From Flavobacteriales bacterium (lineage in GTDB: Bacteria > Bacteroidota > Bacteroidia > Flavobacteriales_D > Crocinitomicaceae), in the NCBI GenBank assembly GCA_947460825.1, contig CANHHA010000013.1, positions 1-64,000 of the forward strand: a stretch of DNA of 64,000 nucleotides, read 5' to 3'. The notes under the pieces are model-generated. The model had not been told where the DNA came from. It saw nothing but the letters and a program-made list of their open reading frames with translations, and did not search any database. Position numbers and translations under genes: made by a program. Below are positions 28,602 through 37,116 of the stretch, one piece after another; position 1 is the first letter of the stretch, and each line of letters opens with the position of its first letter.

Positions 28602-29012
28602 ATGAAAATTGCGATTGTTAACGGCCCAAATTTGAATCTTCTCGGTACTCGAGAACCTGAGGTTTATGGCAACCAATCCTTTGAAGAGTATTTCTCTGAA
28701 TTGACCCATGGATTTAATAGAGAACTGTGTTATTTTCAATCCAATATTGAAGGGGAATTAATTGATTTCTTGCAACAATTTAAGGGCGATGGAATTCTGC
28801 TTAATGCTGGAGGATATACACATACCAGCGTGGCGATTCGGGATTGTATCGCTGCCATTCAAACACCTGTGATCGAAGTGCACATTTCGAATGTAGCGTC
28901 TAGAGAATCGTTCCGTCATGAATCCTTATTAACTCCAGTTTGTATTGGTTTGGTGATGGGATTTGGCCTAGAAAGTTATCGCATGGCGCTTAGTTTTTTT
29001 ACCACGGATTGA
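28602..29012 (+). CDS. aroQ: 3-dehydroquinate dehydratase, type II
   Basis: The 136-residue type II enzyme dehydrates 3-dehydroquinate to 3-dehydroshikimate in aromatic amino acid synthesis and acts as a dodecamer. It begins MKIAIVNGPNLNLLGTREP, the family signature, with catalytic Tyr22 in EVYG, the substrate-binding NAGGYTHTSVAIRD and the catalytic His in VIEVHISN. The ATG at 28602 gives the canonical N terminus; an in-frame ATG at 28575 would add nine residues not seen in the family. No other shikimate gene is nearby. Confidence 0.95.
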   Translation: MKIAIVNGPNLNLLGTREPEVYGNQSFEEYFSELTHGFNRELCYFQSNIEGELIDFLQQFKGDGILLNAGGYTHTSVAIRDCIAAIQTPVIEVHISNVASRESFRHESLLTPVCIGLVMGFGLESYRMALSFFTTD

Positions 29013-29056
29013 ACCGATTCAAACATGGGGTGTACCCGATGGCAAATTAAATAGCC

Positions 29057-30175
29057 ATGAAGTACATTTTCTTATCCATGTTCAGTTTATATCTAGTATT
29101 TAGCTCCATTGCGCAAACCGGAAAACGCAAAGTTCAACTCGTAATACTGTTCGATACGTCGAATAGTATGGATGGTCTACTTAACCAAGCGAAAGCCAAG
29201 ATTTGGGCGATTGTCAATGAAGTTGCTGCGTTGACCTATCAAGGTAAATCCCCAGAGTTAGAAATTGCCATGTACGATTATGGGAATCAATCCCTGAACA
29301 CAAAGGATAATTACATTCGACAACAATTGAATTTCACTAAAGATCTTGATTTGGTTTCTGAAAAACTGTTTGGATTAACAACCAATGGAGGAGATGAGTT
29401 TTGCGGTGCAGTAATTCAAAAATCATTAACTGATTTAAGTTGGTCAACAGAAAATGGCGATTTAAAATTGATTTACATCGCAGGGAATGAACCCTTTAAT
29501 CAAGGTCCTATTTCCTATAAGGAGTCTTGTGTTTTGGCAAAAAAGAAAGGTGTATTGGTTAGTACCATCTTTTGTGGTCCATACGATGAAGGCGTACGTA
29601 CGTTTTGGCAAGATGGCGCTACGTGTTCTGGTGGGGATTTTTTTAATATCAATAGCGATCAAGCAATAACCTACATTGCCACACCCTACGATTCCCTAAT
29701 TCAAACGAATAATATAAAATTAAACGGTACTTATGTGTCTTATGGCTTTTCCGGTGCCGATAAAAAAATGAAACAATCGAAGCAGGACGATAATGCAAAG
29801 GACTTAAACGAAGCCGTAATGGTGGAACGCGCAGTAGCTAAAGGAAGTACATATTATTGGAATGGAGATTGGGATTTAGTGGATGCTGTTGCCGCCGATT
29901 CTACGGTATTAACCAAGTTGAAAGCGGAAGATAGAACGGATGAATTAAATGGTAAAACAGATGAGGAAATAAAGGTGCTGGTTACTGAAAAAAGTAAGGA
30001 AAGAGAGCGCGTACAAAAAGAAATTTCCGCGTTGAATCAAAAGAGACTCACATACATTGAAGAACAATCAAAAAATAACAACACCAAACCAGATGATTTT
30101 GGAACCGCGGTTGCAAAAAGCATTCGAAAAAATGCAGTTCAACTTGGGTTTGATGAAGGACGAAAAAATGAATGA
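29057..30175 (+). CDS. secreted von Willebrand factor A domain protein
   Basis: This 372-residue protein has a Sec signal peptide (about 1-19, ending SSIAQ) and a VWA domain whose MIDAS metal site reads DTSNSMDG near residue 35, with further conserved segments LFGLTTNGGDEFCG and IYIAGNEPFNQG. A C-terminal helical region (about 285-340, EVTEKSKERERVQKEI-type) looks coiled-coil. I recall a similar arrangement in VWA proteins of several other phyla, but no function is known to me. It should lie in the periplasm or on the surface. Its stop overlaps the next gene's start (ATGA), so the membrane protein that follows is probably its partner. Confidence 0.85.
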   Translation: MKYIFLSMFSLYLVFSSIAQTGKRKVQLVILFDTSNSMDGLLNQAKAKIWAIVNEVAALTYQGKSPELEIAMYDYGNQSLNTKDNYIRQQLNFTKDLDLVSEKLFGLTTNGGDEFCGAVIQKSLTDLSWSTENGDLKLIYIAGNEPFNQGPISYKESCVLAKKKGVLVSTIFCGPYDEGVRTFWQDGATCSGGDFFNINSDQAITYIATPYDSLIQTNNIKLNGTYVSYGFSGADKKMKQSKQDDNAKDLNEAVMVERAVAKGSTYYWNGDWDLVDAVAADSTVLTKLKAEDRTDELNGKTDEEIKVLVTEKSKERERVQKEISALNQKRLTYIEEQSKNNNTKPDDFGTAVAKSIRKNAVQLGFDEGRKNE

Positions 30176-31473
30176 TATTCGGTATATTTGAAAAAAATCT
30201 GTATAGAATGGCGTGGCTAAAGGAAGATAAAATCAATTATGTAAACATTGGTCTTATGGGAATTACTGCGATACTATCCTTTTTATTCCCTTTTGAAACC
30301 TTCTTATTTGCCTATGCATTCTTGGGCCCCTTGCATTACCTCACCGAAATTAGTTGGTTGCATGATCGCCAATATTTTGCAAAGGGAAAATATGATTTTT
30401 TAATACTTTTTATTATTGGAGTTTTTTTATCCATTGCCGCTTTTGCCAGTGATTTCAATTATGATTGGCAAATCTACACCGCATTTGTAGAATTGAACTT
30501 ATTCGACAAGTTGTTGGTTTTTGCATTGTTCGCATCTATCTTATTTGCCTTAGTTAAGCACATCGTCGTTAAATTAGTTGCTATTGCGTTTTTATTTGTT
30601 TTTGTTTCTGGTTGGTTGAGTCCTGAAAATGCGGTCGAAAATGAACAAAGTACTATGGTTTTTGCACTTACTTCTTTAGTACCAACACTCATTCATGTCT
30701 ATTTATTTACCGGTTTGTTTATGCTTTATGGAGCGTTGAAAGCACGCAGTAAATCAGGCCTATGGCAAATGGTTGGATTCGTTATTATTCCATTGTTATT
30801 AGTGTTCGTAGCTCCCGTTAACCCATCAAATCAAACCATAACGCCCTACGGTAAAAACGCGTACTATGCCAATGGGAATGGTTTTTTTATGACCAACGTA
30901 TCAATAATGAATCATTTTGAGCTCATCGATGAGCAATACATGACCAATAAGCAATACATAGATTCTTTCGTGAATAAATCAGCGTCAGGATTTCCGGTGG
31001 TAGAGCAAAAACGAATTAATGATTCCCTAAAACAATCCTTGGATAAACCTTATATTGTTGAGAACACCTCCAATTCCTACTACCAACAAGCCATTCCTCT
31101 TCGCTTTGCCCTACCAAACGGCACGAAAGATTATTTATGGAATTCTGTATTCTTTTCTACGGTTGGCTTAATGCTCATGCGTTTTATTGCCTTTGCATAC
31201 CTCTATCATTATTTAAACTGGTTCAGTAAAACCGAGGTCATTCGTTGGCACAAGGTACCAAAATTGCGTTTTATTGCCGTGATTGTTTTGTGGTTAGCCG
31301 CGGGCGGATTTTATCTCTATGATTATGGCCTAGGGTTGAGTGTCCTCTTTTTCTTAAGCTTCACCCATGTACTGCTGGAGTTTCCATTAAATATCGTATC
31401 TGTCGTAGGTATTGGAAAGGAAGCTACTCAAATTTTCAAGCACGGGTTTAAACCTGTAAAGTCGGATTCTTAG
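30172..31473 (+). CDS. multi-pass membrane protein of unknown function
   Basis: The 433-residue product has about nine hydrophobic segments: a cluster in the first 220 residues (around 24-45, 70-88, 108-125, 127-147, 157-182 and 190-213), a long hydrophilic stretch (about 215-310) and three more near 318-340, 360-378 and 383-410. Its start at 30172 overlaps the TGA of the VWA gene; a second possible start is ATG 30208 (MAWLKEDKINY). A conserved-looking motif FLGPLHYLTEISWLHDRQYF lies near 45-65. I do not recognise the family with certainty. It probably forms a unit with the VWA protein. Its 3' end overlaps the convergent gene by 26 bases. Confidence 0.78.
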   Translation: MIFGIFEKNLYRMAWLKEDKINYVNIGLMGITAILSFLFPFETFLFAYAFLGPLHYLTEISWLHDRQYFAKGKYDFLILFIIGVFLSIAAFASDFNYDWQIYTAFVELNLFDKLLVFALFASILFALVKHIVVKLVAIAFLFVFVSGWLSPENAVENEQSTMVFALTSLVPTLIHVYLFTGLFMLYGALKARSKSGLWQMVGFVIIPLLLVFVAPVNPSNQTITPYGKNAYYANGNGFFMTNVSIMNHFELIDEQYMTNKQYIDSFVNKSASGFPVVEQKRINDSLKQSLDKPYIVENTSNSYYQQAIPLRFALPNGTKDYLWNSVFFSTVGLMLMRFIAFAYLYHYLNWFSKTEVIRWHKVPKLRFIAVIVLWLAAGGFYLYDYGLGLSVLFFLSFTHVLLEFPLNIVSVVGIGKEATQIFKHGFKPVKSDS

Positions 31474-31876
31474 TTTTTAGTGCTTCTATAAATTGTTGTT
31501 CCTGCGCAGGGGAAATGAGTATTTCATCCCATTTGCCGTAGGTAACCACCATTCCCTTCCATGCCGTATTAATTTTTAAGCCGGCATAAAACCCGTTTTG
31601 TGGTTTGATTCGACGTATTTCAGATACACGTATCCTTTTTTTAAATCCAAAAATATGACACACTAAATGTTCTCCATCAATCGTGTAAAATGTCGTTTTT
31701 AGGAATAAGTAAAAGAATGTAGTCTGTAATGCCCAAGCAACAGCCAGGAAAGTAAGTTCTGAATAATTACCGCCATTAGAGATGATTACAATTCCTACAA
31801 TGGAATAAATTATTGATAAGAATCCCCATACAAAGGGAATGATCCAGTCTTTTTTCGATTCAAATCGAATCACCAC
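31448..31876 (-). CDS. bacterial PH-like domain membrane protein
   Basis: The 142-residue protein has two hydrophobic segments (about 12-32 and 40-60) followed by a bacterial pleckstrin-homology-like domain (about 62-138), recognisable by the strand pattern [27 protein letters not shown] and the ending [23 protein letters not shown], similar to YyaB-type domains. Its role is unknown. Its ATG overlaps the 3' end of glyA by seven bases, suggesting co-expression, and it converges on and overlaps the membrane-protein gene at 30172-31473. Confidence 0.75.
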   Translation of the reverse strand: MVIRFESKKDWIIPFVWGFLSIIYSIVGIVIISNGGNYSELTFLAVAWALQTTFFYLFLKTTFYTIDGEHLVCHIFGFKKRIRVSEIRRIKPQNGFYAGLKINTAWKGMVVTYGKWDEILISPAQEQQFIEALKTKNPTLQV

Positions 31877-33138
31877 GCAAAGAGCGGTTTGTTGCCCATG
31901 AGTTGTTCAACCTTCGCTTTAATTTCCGCCATCATATGATCATCTGAATGATGTTGTAATGCGGCATCGATTAATGTGACAATTTGATTGATTTCAAGGC
32001 CATTAATACCACGTGATGTTATTGCAGGAGTTCCAATGCGAATCCCAGAAGTTACAAACGGAGATTCCGTATCAAAAGGGACCATGTTCTTGTTTACGGT
32101 TATGTGTGCCTTTCCAAGCGCGATTTCAGCGTCTTTTCCCGTGATTCCCTTATTCCGAAGATCAATAAGCATGCTGTGATTGTTTGTGCCACCAGATACT
32201 ATATGATACCCAAGTTTCATGAGTTCACCAGCCATAATGGAGGCATTTGCCTGAACTTGAGTCATATATGTAGTAAAAGAGGGATCAAGCGCTTCACCAA
32301 AGGCCACTGCTTTTGCTGCAATCACATGCTCTAAGGGCCCACCTTGAATTCCTGGAAAGACGGCGGCATCAAGTAGGGCAGCCATGGATTTCGGATTTCC
32401 GTTATTCCATTTTAAACCGAACGGGTTATCGAAATTATGTCGCAACATAATGATACCACCGCGTGGGCCACGAAGGGTTTTATGGGTAGTTGACGTAACG
32501 ATATGACAATATTCCAAGGGGTCGTTCAATAACTTAGTCGCGATTAAACCCGCTGGGTGAGAAATATCCGCAAGAACAAGGGCGCCTATGGTATCTGCTA
32601 CCTCACGAATGCGTTTGTAATCCCAATCTCTGGTATAGGCAGAGGCTCCGCAGATGATCATTTTTGGTCGTTCCCGCATGGCGGTTTCCTCCAACGATTG
32701 GTAATCAATTAACCCTGTCTCCCTGGATACCCCGTAGAAAAAGGGCTGATAAAGTTTCCCGGAAAAATTCACCGGAGAACCGTGTGTTAGATGTCCCCCA
32801 TGCGCTAAGTCGAAACCTAGGATTTTGTCCCCGGGTGATAAACAAGCCAAAAATACCGCTGCGTTCGCTTGTGCACCCGAATGAGGTTGTACGTTCGCCC
32901 ATGTGGCGCCAAATAGTTGACATAAGCGATCGATGGCTAATTGCTCTACTTGATCTACAATTTCACATCCTCCATAGTAGCGCTTTCCGGGTAGCCCTTC
33001 CGCATACTTATTCGTGAGGACACTTCCCATGGCTTGCATTACTTGGTCGCTTACATAGTTTTCACTCGCAATTAATTCAATTCCAATAGTTTGGCGAACT
33101 CGTTCCGCTTCAATTAAGTTAAATACTGTTGTGTCCAT
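31870..33138 (-). CDS. glyA: serine hydroxymethyltransferase
   Basis: This PLP enzyme interconverts serine and glycine with tetrahydrofolate, supplying one-carbon units. From ATG 33138 it has 422 residues and begins [16 protein letters not shown]; an upstream in-frame ATG at 33156 would add six. Motifs are [11 protein letters not shown], the PLP-lysine site [26 protein letters not shown] and the substrate region [16 protein letters not shown]. The start lies inside the 3' end of the epimerase gene, whose stop is at 33119-33121, so the genes are coupled (20 or 38 bases of overlap). Confidence 0.96.
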   Translation of the reverse strand: MDTTVFNLIEAERVRQTIGIELIASENYVSDQVMQAMGSVLTNKYAEGLPGKRYYGGCEIVDQVEQLAIDRLCQLFGATWANVQPHSGAQANAAVFLACLSPGDKILGFDLAHGGHLTHGSPVNFSGKLYQPFFYGVSRETGLIDYQSLEETAMRERPKMIICGASAYTRDWDYKRIREVADTIGALVLADISHPAGLIATKLLNDPLEYCHIVTSTTHKTLRGPRGGIIMLRHNFDNPFGLKWNNGNPKSMAALLDAAVFPGIQGGPLEHVIAAKAVAFGEALDPSFTTYMTQVQANASIMAGELMKLGYHIVSGGTNNHSMLIDLRNKGITGKDAEIALGKAHITVNKNMVPFDTESPFVTSGIRIGTPAITSRGINGLEINQIVTLIDAALQHHSDDHMMAEIKAKVEQLMGNKPLFAW

Positions 33139-34066
33139 CTGTTGAATATTCTTCATGTGCTATGATGCTTTTAATGCCTTGTATAAGCGAGGTGCTTGGT
33201 TTGAATCCTATAAGACTAAACAATTTATCTGAACTTCCAATGCGTCTTTCTACTTCGTAATCGTAGCGTTTTTTGGGAGCGTCTACATACGTGATGTTGG
33301 AGGAAGAAGCAGTTTGATTGATGATAATTTCAGCAAGGCGACTAATGGTCCATTCTTCTTCATTCGCAATATTCACGATGTGAAACCCTGAGGTTTGCAG
33401 CAAGCGAATACAGGACTCAATTACGTCCTCAATGTATGTAAAGTCGCGGGTTTGTCGGCCATCGCCAAATACAGTCAGTGGAAGATTCACCCCTGCTTGT
33501 TCCAAAAACCTGGGAATTACCATTCTGTTGTCTTGACGTTCTCCGTAGACATTAAAAAATCGGAGTGCTACGGTATTAACTCCTTTTTCCTCAAAATGGC
33601 TTGCTAAATAGATTTCATTGTATCGTTTTGCCATGGCATAAGAAGTTCTTGGGTCCACCAATACTTCTTCACTCAACGATGTTTTTTCTATGGCAGAATG
33701 GCTATAAATACCACTGGTAGATGCATACAAAAGTTGTTTAACCTTGTGTTTATGAACCCCTTCTATCACATTACGTGTACCAATCACCTCAACATCCATG
33801 GTTTCCACTGGATAGTCGGCTACAACGTCTACTCCTAATACTGCGGCAAAATGATACACCACATCGATGCCTTGCATCGCATGAATAACCAGCTCTTTGT
33901 CGCGAACATCTCCTTCAATAAAGGTGATTTGTGGTTGAATATAGTCGGGAATTTTATTTCCGCGCAACAGGTTGTCGATTACCGTAACGGAATGCTTATC
34001 TTTTACTAATCGTTCCACCAAGTGGCTGCCAATAAATCCCGCTCCTCCGGTAACTAACACATTCAT
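33119..34066 (-). CDS. NAD-dependent epimerase/dehydratase (sugar nucleotide)
   Basis: The 315-residue short-chain dehydrogenase-type protein has an N-terminal Rossmann motif [10 protein letters not shown] and the catalytic Tyr-x-x-x-Lys in [12 protein letters not shown], with the Ser/Thr of [24 protein letters not shown] is the C-terminal substrate-domain motif of UDP-glucose 4-epimerase and UDP-glucuronate decarboxylase relatives. The exact sugar is not certain. It probably supplies a precursor for surface polysaccharide or LPS, but no glycosyltransferases are adjacent. It overlaps the glyA start and lies 42 bases downstream of the C40 peptidase gene. Confidence 0.85.
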   Translation of the reverse strand: MNVLVTGGAGFIGSHLVERLVKDKHSVTVIDNLLRGNKIPDYIQPQITFIEGDVRDKELVIHAMQGIDVVYHFAAVLGVDVVADYPVETMDVEVIGTRNVIEGVHKHKVKQLLYASTSGIYSHSAIEKTSLSEEVLVDPRTSYAMAKRYNEIYLASHFEEKGVNTVALRFFNVYGERQDNRMVIPRFLEQAGVNLPLTVFGDGRQTRDFTYIEDVIESCIRLLQTSGFHIVNIANEEEWTISRLAEIIINQTASSSNITYVDAPKKRYDYEVERRIGSSDKLFSLIGFKPSTSLIQGIKSIIAHEEYSTDGHNSI

Positions 34067-34108
34067 ATCAGCACATTTTTAACAAATATCTAAAATTTAT
34101 CTCGATTA

Positions 34109-34870
34109 TTAAAGGTATCGCTTAATCGAATGAAATTGGTGTGTTATTTCTCCCAATTCTTCATTCCAGATGTTTCCGTTTTTAAGGGAGTCCAAGCGCA
34201 CCCTTCCTGAGGCGTGGTAGATTTGTTCCTCTGCCACATACAATCCCACGTGAGTTACTTTTCCGGAAGTATTTTGGTAAAAAAATAAATCGGATTTTTG
34301 CGCCTCATCCAATTCAATTTGAAGCCCTTCTTGCTGTTGTTGTGCTGCATCCCTAGGAAGGTTTATTCCCAGAATTCGATAATATAGTTGTGTCAATCCC
34401 GAGCAATCAATGCCAAAAGATGTTTTTCCTCCCCACAGATAAGGAACATTTAAAAAGGACGAGCTAAAGGATTCAGCATTCAATTCGCCTTCACGGTTTT
34501 CTCGTTGAAAACCGTATTTTCCTATGTTGAAATCGGTATGATCCCCAATAAAACTTCCAGCCGGAGTCATTTGTAACCCCCAAGGTGTTTCTATTGTGCC
34601 AGACAATCCTGTTTGTATGTGGCGTTCATCGTGCCATTTTCTTAGTTCTTTCTCGGAGATTCCAATCAGGTGGCGACGATCTACATACCCCGTGTATCCG
34701 TCAGTAAGGGTAGTGATTTCAATCCAATGTGCTTTTTGATTACGAACCTCAACGGTTTCACCAAAGGTTAATTGAGTTACCATTTCAGTGCAATCCGAGG
34801 GTTCTTTTCTCACGGCACATACCGGAGCATGACAAAAGCCGTATTGTTGTTGTGGCAAAAGTAACTGCAT
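34109..34870 (-). CDS. C40 family peptidase (NlpC/P60) with SH3 domain
   Basis: From ATG 34870 this is a 253-residue cell-wall hydrolase. A bacterial SH3-like region (about 10-75, with LTDGYTGYVDRRHL) precedes an NlpC/P60 domain. The catalytic cysteine is in FGIDCSGLTQLYY, the catalytic histidine in KVTHVGLYV and the third polar residue in YHASG. Such enzymes cut D-Glu/diamino acid links in peptidoglycan peptides. No clear signal peptide is visible, so recycling of muropeptides in the cytoplasm is as likely as wall remodelling. The longer frame from a TTG at 34900 is rejected because the promoter box lies inside it. Confidence 0.88.
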   Translation of the reverse strand: MQLLLPQQQYGFCHAPVCAVRKEPSDCTEMVTQLTFGETVEVRNQKAHWIEITTLTDGYTGYVDRRHLIGISEKELRKWHDERHIQTGLSGTIETPWGLQMTPAGSFIGDHTDFNIGKYGFQRENREGELNAESFSSSFLNVPYLWGGKTSFGIDCSGLTQLYYRILGINLPRDAAQQQQEGLQIELDEAQKSDLFFYQNTSGKVTHVGLYVAEEQIYHASGRVRLDSLKNGNIWNEELGEITHQFHSIKRYL

Positions 34871-34887
34871 TTTGTATAATTCTGACA

Positions 34888-34895
34888 CAAAGTTA
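34888..34895 (-). promoter_or_regulatory. -7 promoter box of the C40 peptidase gene
   Basis: TAACTTTG on the minus strand fits TAnnTTTG and ends 17 bases before ATG 34870. It decides the start: the TTG at 34900 lies upstream of it. Confidence 0.55.
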
Positions 34896-34916
34896 ACCAA
34901 GGGCTTGAATTATCGT

Positions 34917-34924
34917 TAATTTTG
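34917..34924 (+). promoter_or_regulatory. -7 promoter box of surE
   Basis: TAATTTTG fits TAnnTTTG and is five bases from ATG 34930 and 14 from ATG 34939. It is divergent from the C40 peptidase promoter, 21 bases away. Confidence 0.55.
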
Positions 34925-34929
34925 TTTGA

Positions 34930-35700
34930 ATGAAAAACATGGAAAAGTTAATTCTGGTAACGAACGATGACAGTGTCAATGCAAAAGGAATTCAGTCTTT
35001 GGTTAAGATTGCCTCAACATTGGGTCGGGTAGTAGTGGTTGCCCCAGACAAACCTCAATCCGGGATGGGACATGCCATTACCTTAAGTGATCCTATTCGA
35101 TTAAATCGGGTATGGATGTTTGGAGATGTTGAAGCCTATTCTTCGTCCGGAACCCCTGTAGATTGTGTTAAATTAGCGATTTACGAAGTGTTGGAGCGGA
35201 AGCCAGACTTAGTGCTTTCGGGGATTAATCACGGGGAGAATTCCTCAACCAACGTCCTGTATTCAGGTACCATGTCTGCAGCCATAGAGGGCGCCATGGA
35301 AGGCCTACCATCCATCGGATTTTCACTTTCTGATTTTAGTTCGGAGGCGGATTTCATGCAATATGAAGCTTATGTGAGCAGAATTATCAGCAAAGCCTTG
35401 GAAGAGGATTTTCCAAAATTCACGTGTTTAAACGTAAATATCCCAAATTTGCCTTCTTCTGATATAGCGGGGATAAAAGTATGCACGCAAGCACATGCGT
35501 TTTGGGCGGATCGTTTTGACAAACGAGAGGATCAGTTTGGTCGGCCATACTATTGGCTAACGGGTGAATTTGGTGAGGTTAATCCACGGGAAGATTCTGA
35601 TTTACATGCCTTAAACAGCGGCTATATTTCTATTGTACCTACGCAATTTGACCTTACAAACTATAAAATATTGGATGAAATAAAAAATTGGTACACATGA
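34930..35700 (+). CDS. surE: 5'/3'-nucleotidase SurE
   Basis: SurE is a metal-dependent phosphatase that acts on nucleoside monophosphates. The 256-residue protein has the metal site LVTNDDSVNAKGIQSL near the N terminus, SGMGHAITLSDPI, the substrate motif LSGINHGENSSTNVLYSGT and the family's beta-hairpin dimerisation region. If transcription begins just after the promoter box, the start may be ATG 34939 (MEKLILVTNDD) instead of 34930. The stop overlaps the start of the next gene (ATGA), forming an operon with lpxB. Confidence 0.94.
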   Translation: MKNMEKLILVTNDDSVNAKGIQSLVKIASTLGRVVVVAPDKPQSGMGHAITLSDPIRLNRVWMFGDVEAYSSSGTPVDCVKLAIYEVLERKPDLVLSGINHGENSSTNVLYSGTMSAAIEGAMEGLPSIGFSLSDFSSEADFMQYEAYVSRIISKALEEDFPKFTCLNVNIPNLPSSDIAGIKVCTQAHAFWADRFDKREDQFGRPYYWLTGEFGEVNPREDSDLHALNSGYISIVPTQFDLTNYKILDEIKNWYT

Positions 35701-35993
35701 AAATAAATCGAGCGTTACTTTCTGGATATGGAATCGGGGTTCTTTCTCCGTTAATTATGATACCCTTGGTACTTTTCATTCTTTCCTTGGTATATTCCTA
35801 CGACTTTAGGTTCTTTTGGAATCAGTTTACCGGGAATACACTGTATACAAGTAAGTATCTTTCTTTGGCTTGTATACCGAATTTAATTTGGTTTTATCTC
35901 TTTCTAAATCGAGAACATTATTCAATCGCTCGAGGGATTATTCTTGCTACGCTCACCTTAGTTCCATTTGCTATTTATGCCAACTTCTTTTAA
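35697..35993 (+). CDS. small membrane protein between surE and lpxB
   Basis: A 98-residue protein starts at ATG 35697, overlapping the surE stop (ATGA), and its own stop overlaps the lpxB start (TAATG). It has three hydrophobic segments (about 7-35, 49-69 and 76-96), so it is an integral inner-membrane protein. I do not recognise a family. Coupling on both sides means its translation is tied to surE and lpxB; a role in lipid A or envelope assembly is possible but only inferred from position. An in-frame TTG at 35688 is the less likely start. Confidence 0.75.
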   Translation: MKINRALLSGYGIGVLSPLIMIPLVLFILSLVYSYDFRFFWNQFTGNTLYTSKYLSLACIPNLIWFYLFLNREHYSIARGIILATLTLVPFAIYANFF

Positions 35994-37108
35994 TGTCGGA
36001 TAAAAAGATTTTTATCATTTGTGGGGAAGCCTCTGGCGATTTACATGCGGCAAATCTGGTTCGATCCCTCAAGGCGATATCGCCAAATCTTCAGGTGAGA
36101 GGTTGGGGAGGGGATCGTTTGATTGCTGAGAATATTCAAGTATTAAAGCACATTCGAGAACTTTCATTTATGGGCTTTCTAGAGGTGTTATTAAATATAG
36201 TGACCATCTTAAAAAACTTCAGAACCTGTAAAGCACATATTTCGTCATTTAATCCAGAGGTGCTTATTCTAGTGGATTTCCCTGGGTTTAATTTACGCAT
36301 GGCTGAATGGGCTAAAAAGAAAGGAATTAAAGTGATTTATTATATTTCACCCCAACTGTGGGCATGGAAGCAAGGACGAATCAAGAAAATTCAGGCGTAT
36401 GTGGATGAACTATACTGTATTCTACCATTCGAGAAAGCGTTTTATGAAAAATTTAATGTTTCGGTGAAGTATTACGGTCATCCATTGTTAGATGAAATTT
36501 TAAATTTTAAAACCCTGCGCAAGGAACCATTACTTCATGAAAAACCTGTTCTCGCCTTGTTGCCAGGTAGTCGTATGCAGGAGGTGAAACGAAAATTACC
36601 CATCATGCTGGAGGCGGCCAAATCCTTCCCAGAATACGAAGTTATTGTGGCCTGTTCCTCTCAGATTCCAGAGGCATTTTATCATTCTTTTAATGCATCC
36701 AATGTTCGCTTTCTATTCGGTAAAACTTATGATATTTTGAATGTAGCGTCAATTGCTTATGTTACCTCAGGAACAGCTACCTTAGAAACGGCTCTTTTTA
36801 ATGTGCCACAAGTGGTTTGCTATAAAAGCAGCGGTCTATCTTTTTGGATTGCAAAACGCGTCGTAAAGATCAATTATATTTCGTTGGTTAATTTAATGTT
36901 AGACCGTAAATTGGTGGAGGAGTTAATTCAAGGAGATTGCACTTCTGAAAAACTAGTATCATCCATGAAAAAACTTGTGGTTAATAGCGAAACTCGAAAT
37001 CAAATCATTGCCGGCTACGGAGAGCTTTTGAATTTACTGGGTGGGGAGGGTGCGAGTGATCGGATAGCAGAATCTATGCATGAAACATTTTTGAAGGAAA
37101 TCAAGTAA
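35993..37108 (+). CDS. lpxB: lipid-A-disaccharide synthase
   Basis: LpxB joins UDP-2,3-diacylglucosamine and lipid X to form the lipid A disaccharide at the inner membrane. From ATG 35993 it has 371 residues and starts MSDKKIFIICGEASGDLHAANLV, the family signature. Further motifs are VLILVDFPGFNLRMAEWAKK, YYISPQLWAWKQGRIKKI, LLPGSRMQEVKRKLP and YVTSGTATLETALFNVPQVV, which mark a GT-B fold glycosyltransferase. The upstream in-frame extension to 35870 overlaps the small membrane gene and is rejected. The SpoIID-like gene follows after eight bases. Confidence 0.95.
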   Translation: MSDKKIFIICGEASGDLHAANLVRSLKAISPNLQVRGWGGDRLIAENIQVLKHIRELSFMGFLEVLLNIVTILKNFRTCKAHISSFNPEVLILVDFPGFNLRMAEWAKKKGIKVIYYISPQLWAWKQGRIKKIQAYVDELYCILPFEKAFYEKFNVSVKYYGHPLLDEILNFKTLRKEPLLHEKPVLALLPGSRMQEVKRKLPIMLEAAKSFPEYEVIVACSSQIPEAFYHSFNASNVRFLFGKTYDILNVASIAYVTSGTATLETALFNVPQVVCYKSSGLSFWIAKRVVKINYISLVNLMLDRKLVEELIQGDCTSEKLVSSMKKLVVNSETRNQIIAGYGELLNLLGGEGASDRIAESMHETFLKEIK

Positions 37109-37116
37109 GACAATTC

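Noticed and set aside
35870-35992. Longer lpxB frame
   Set aside because: It overlaps the small membrane protein gene in another frame; the conserved LpxB N terminus begins exactly at ATG 35993.
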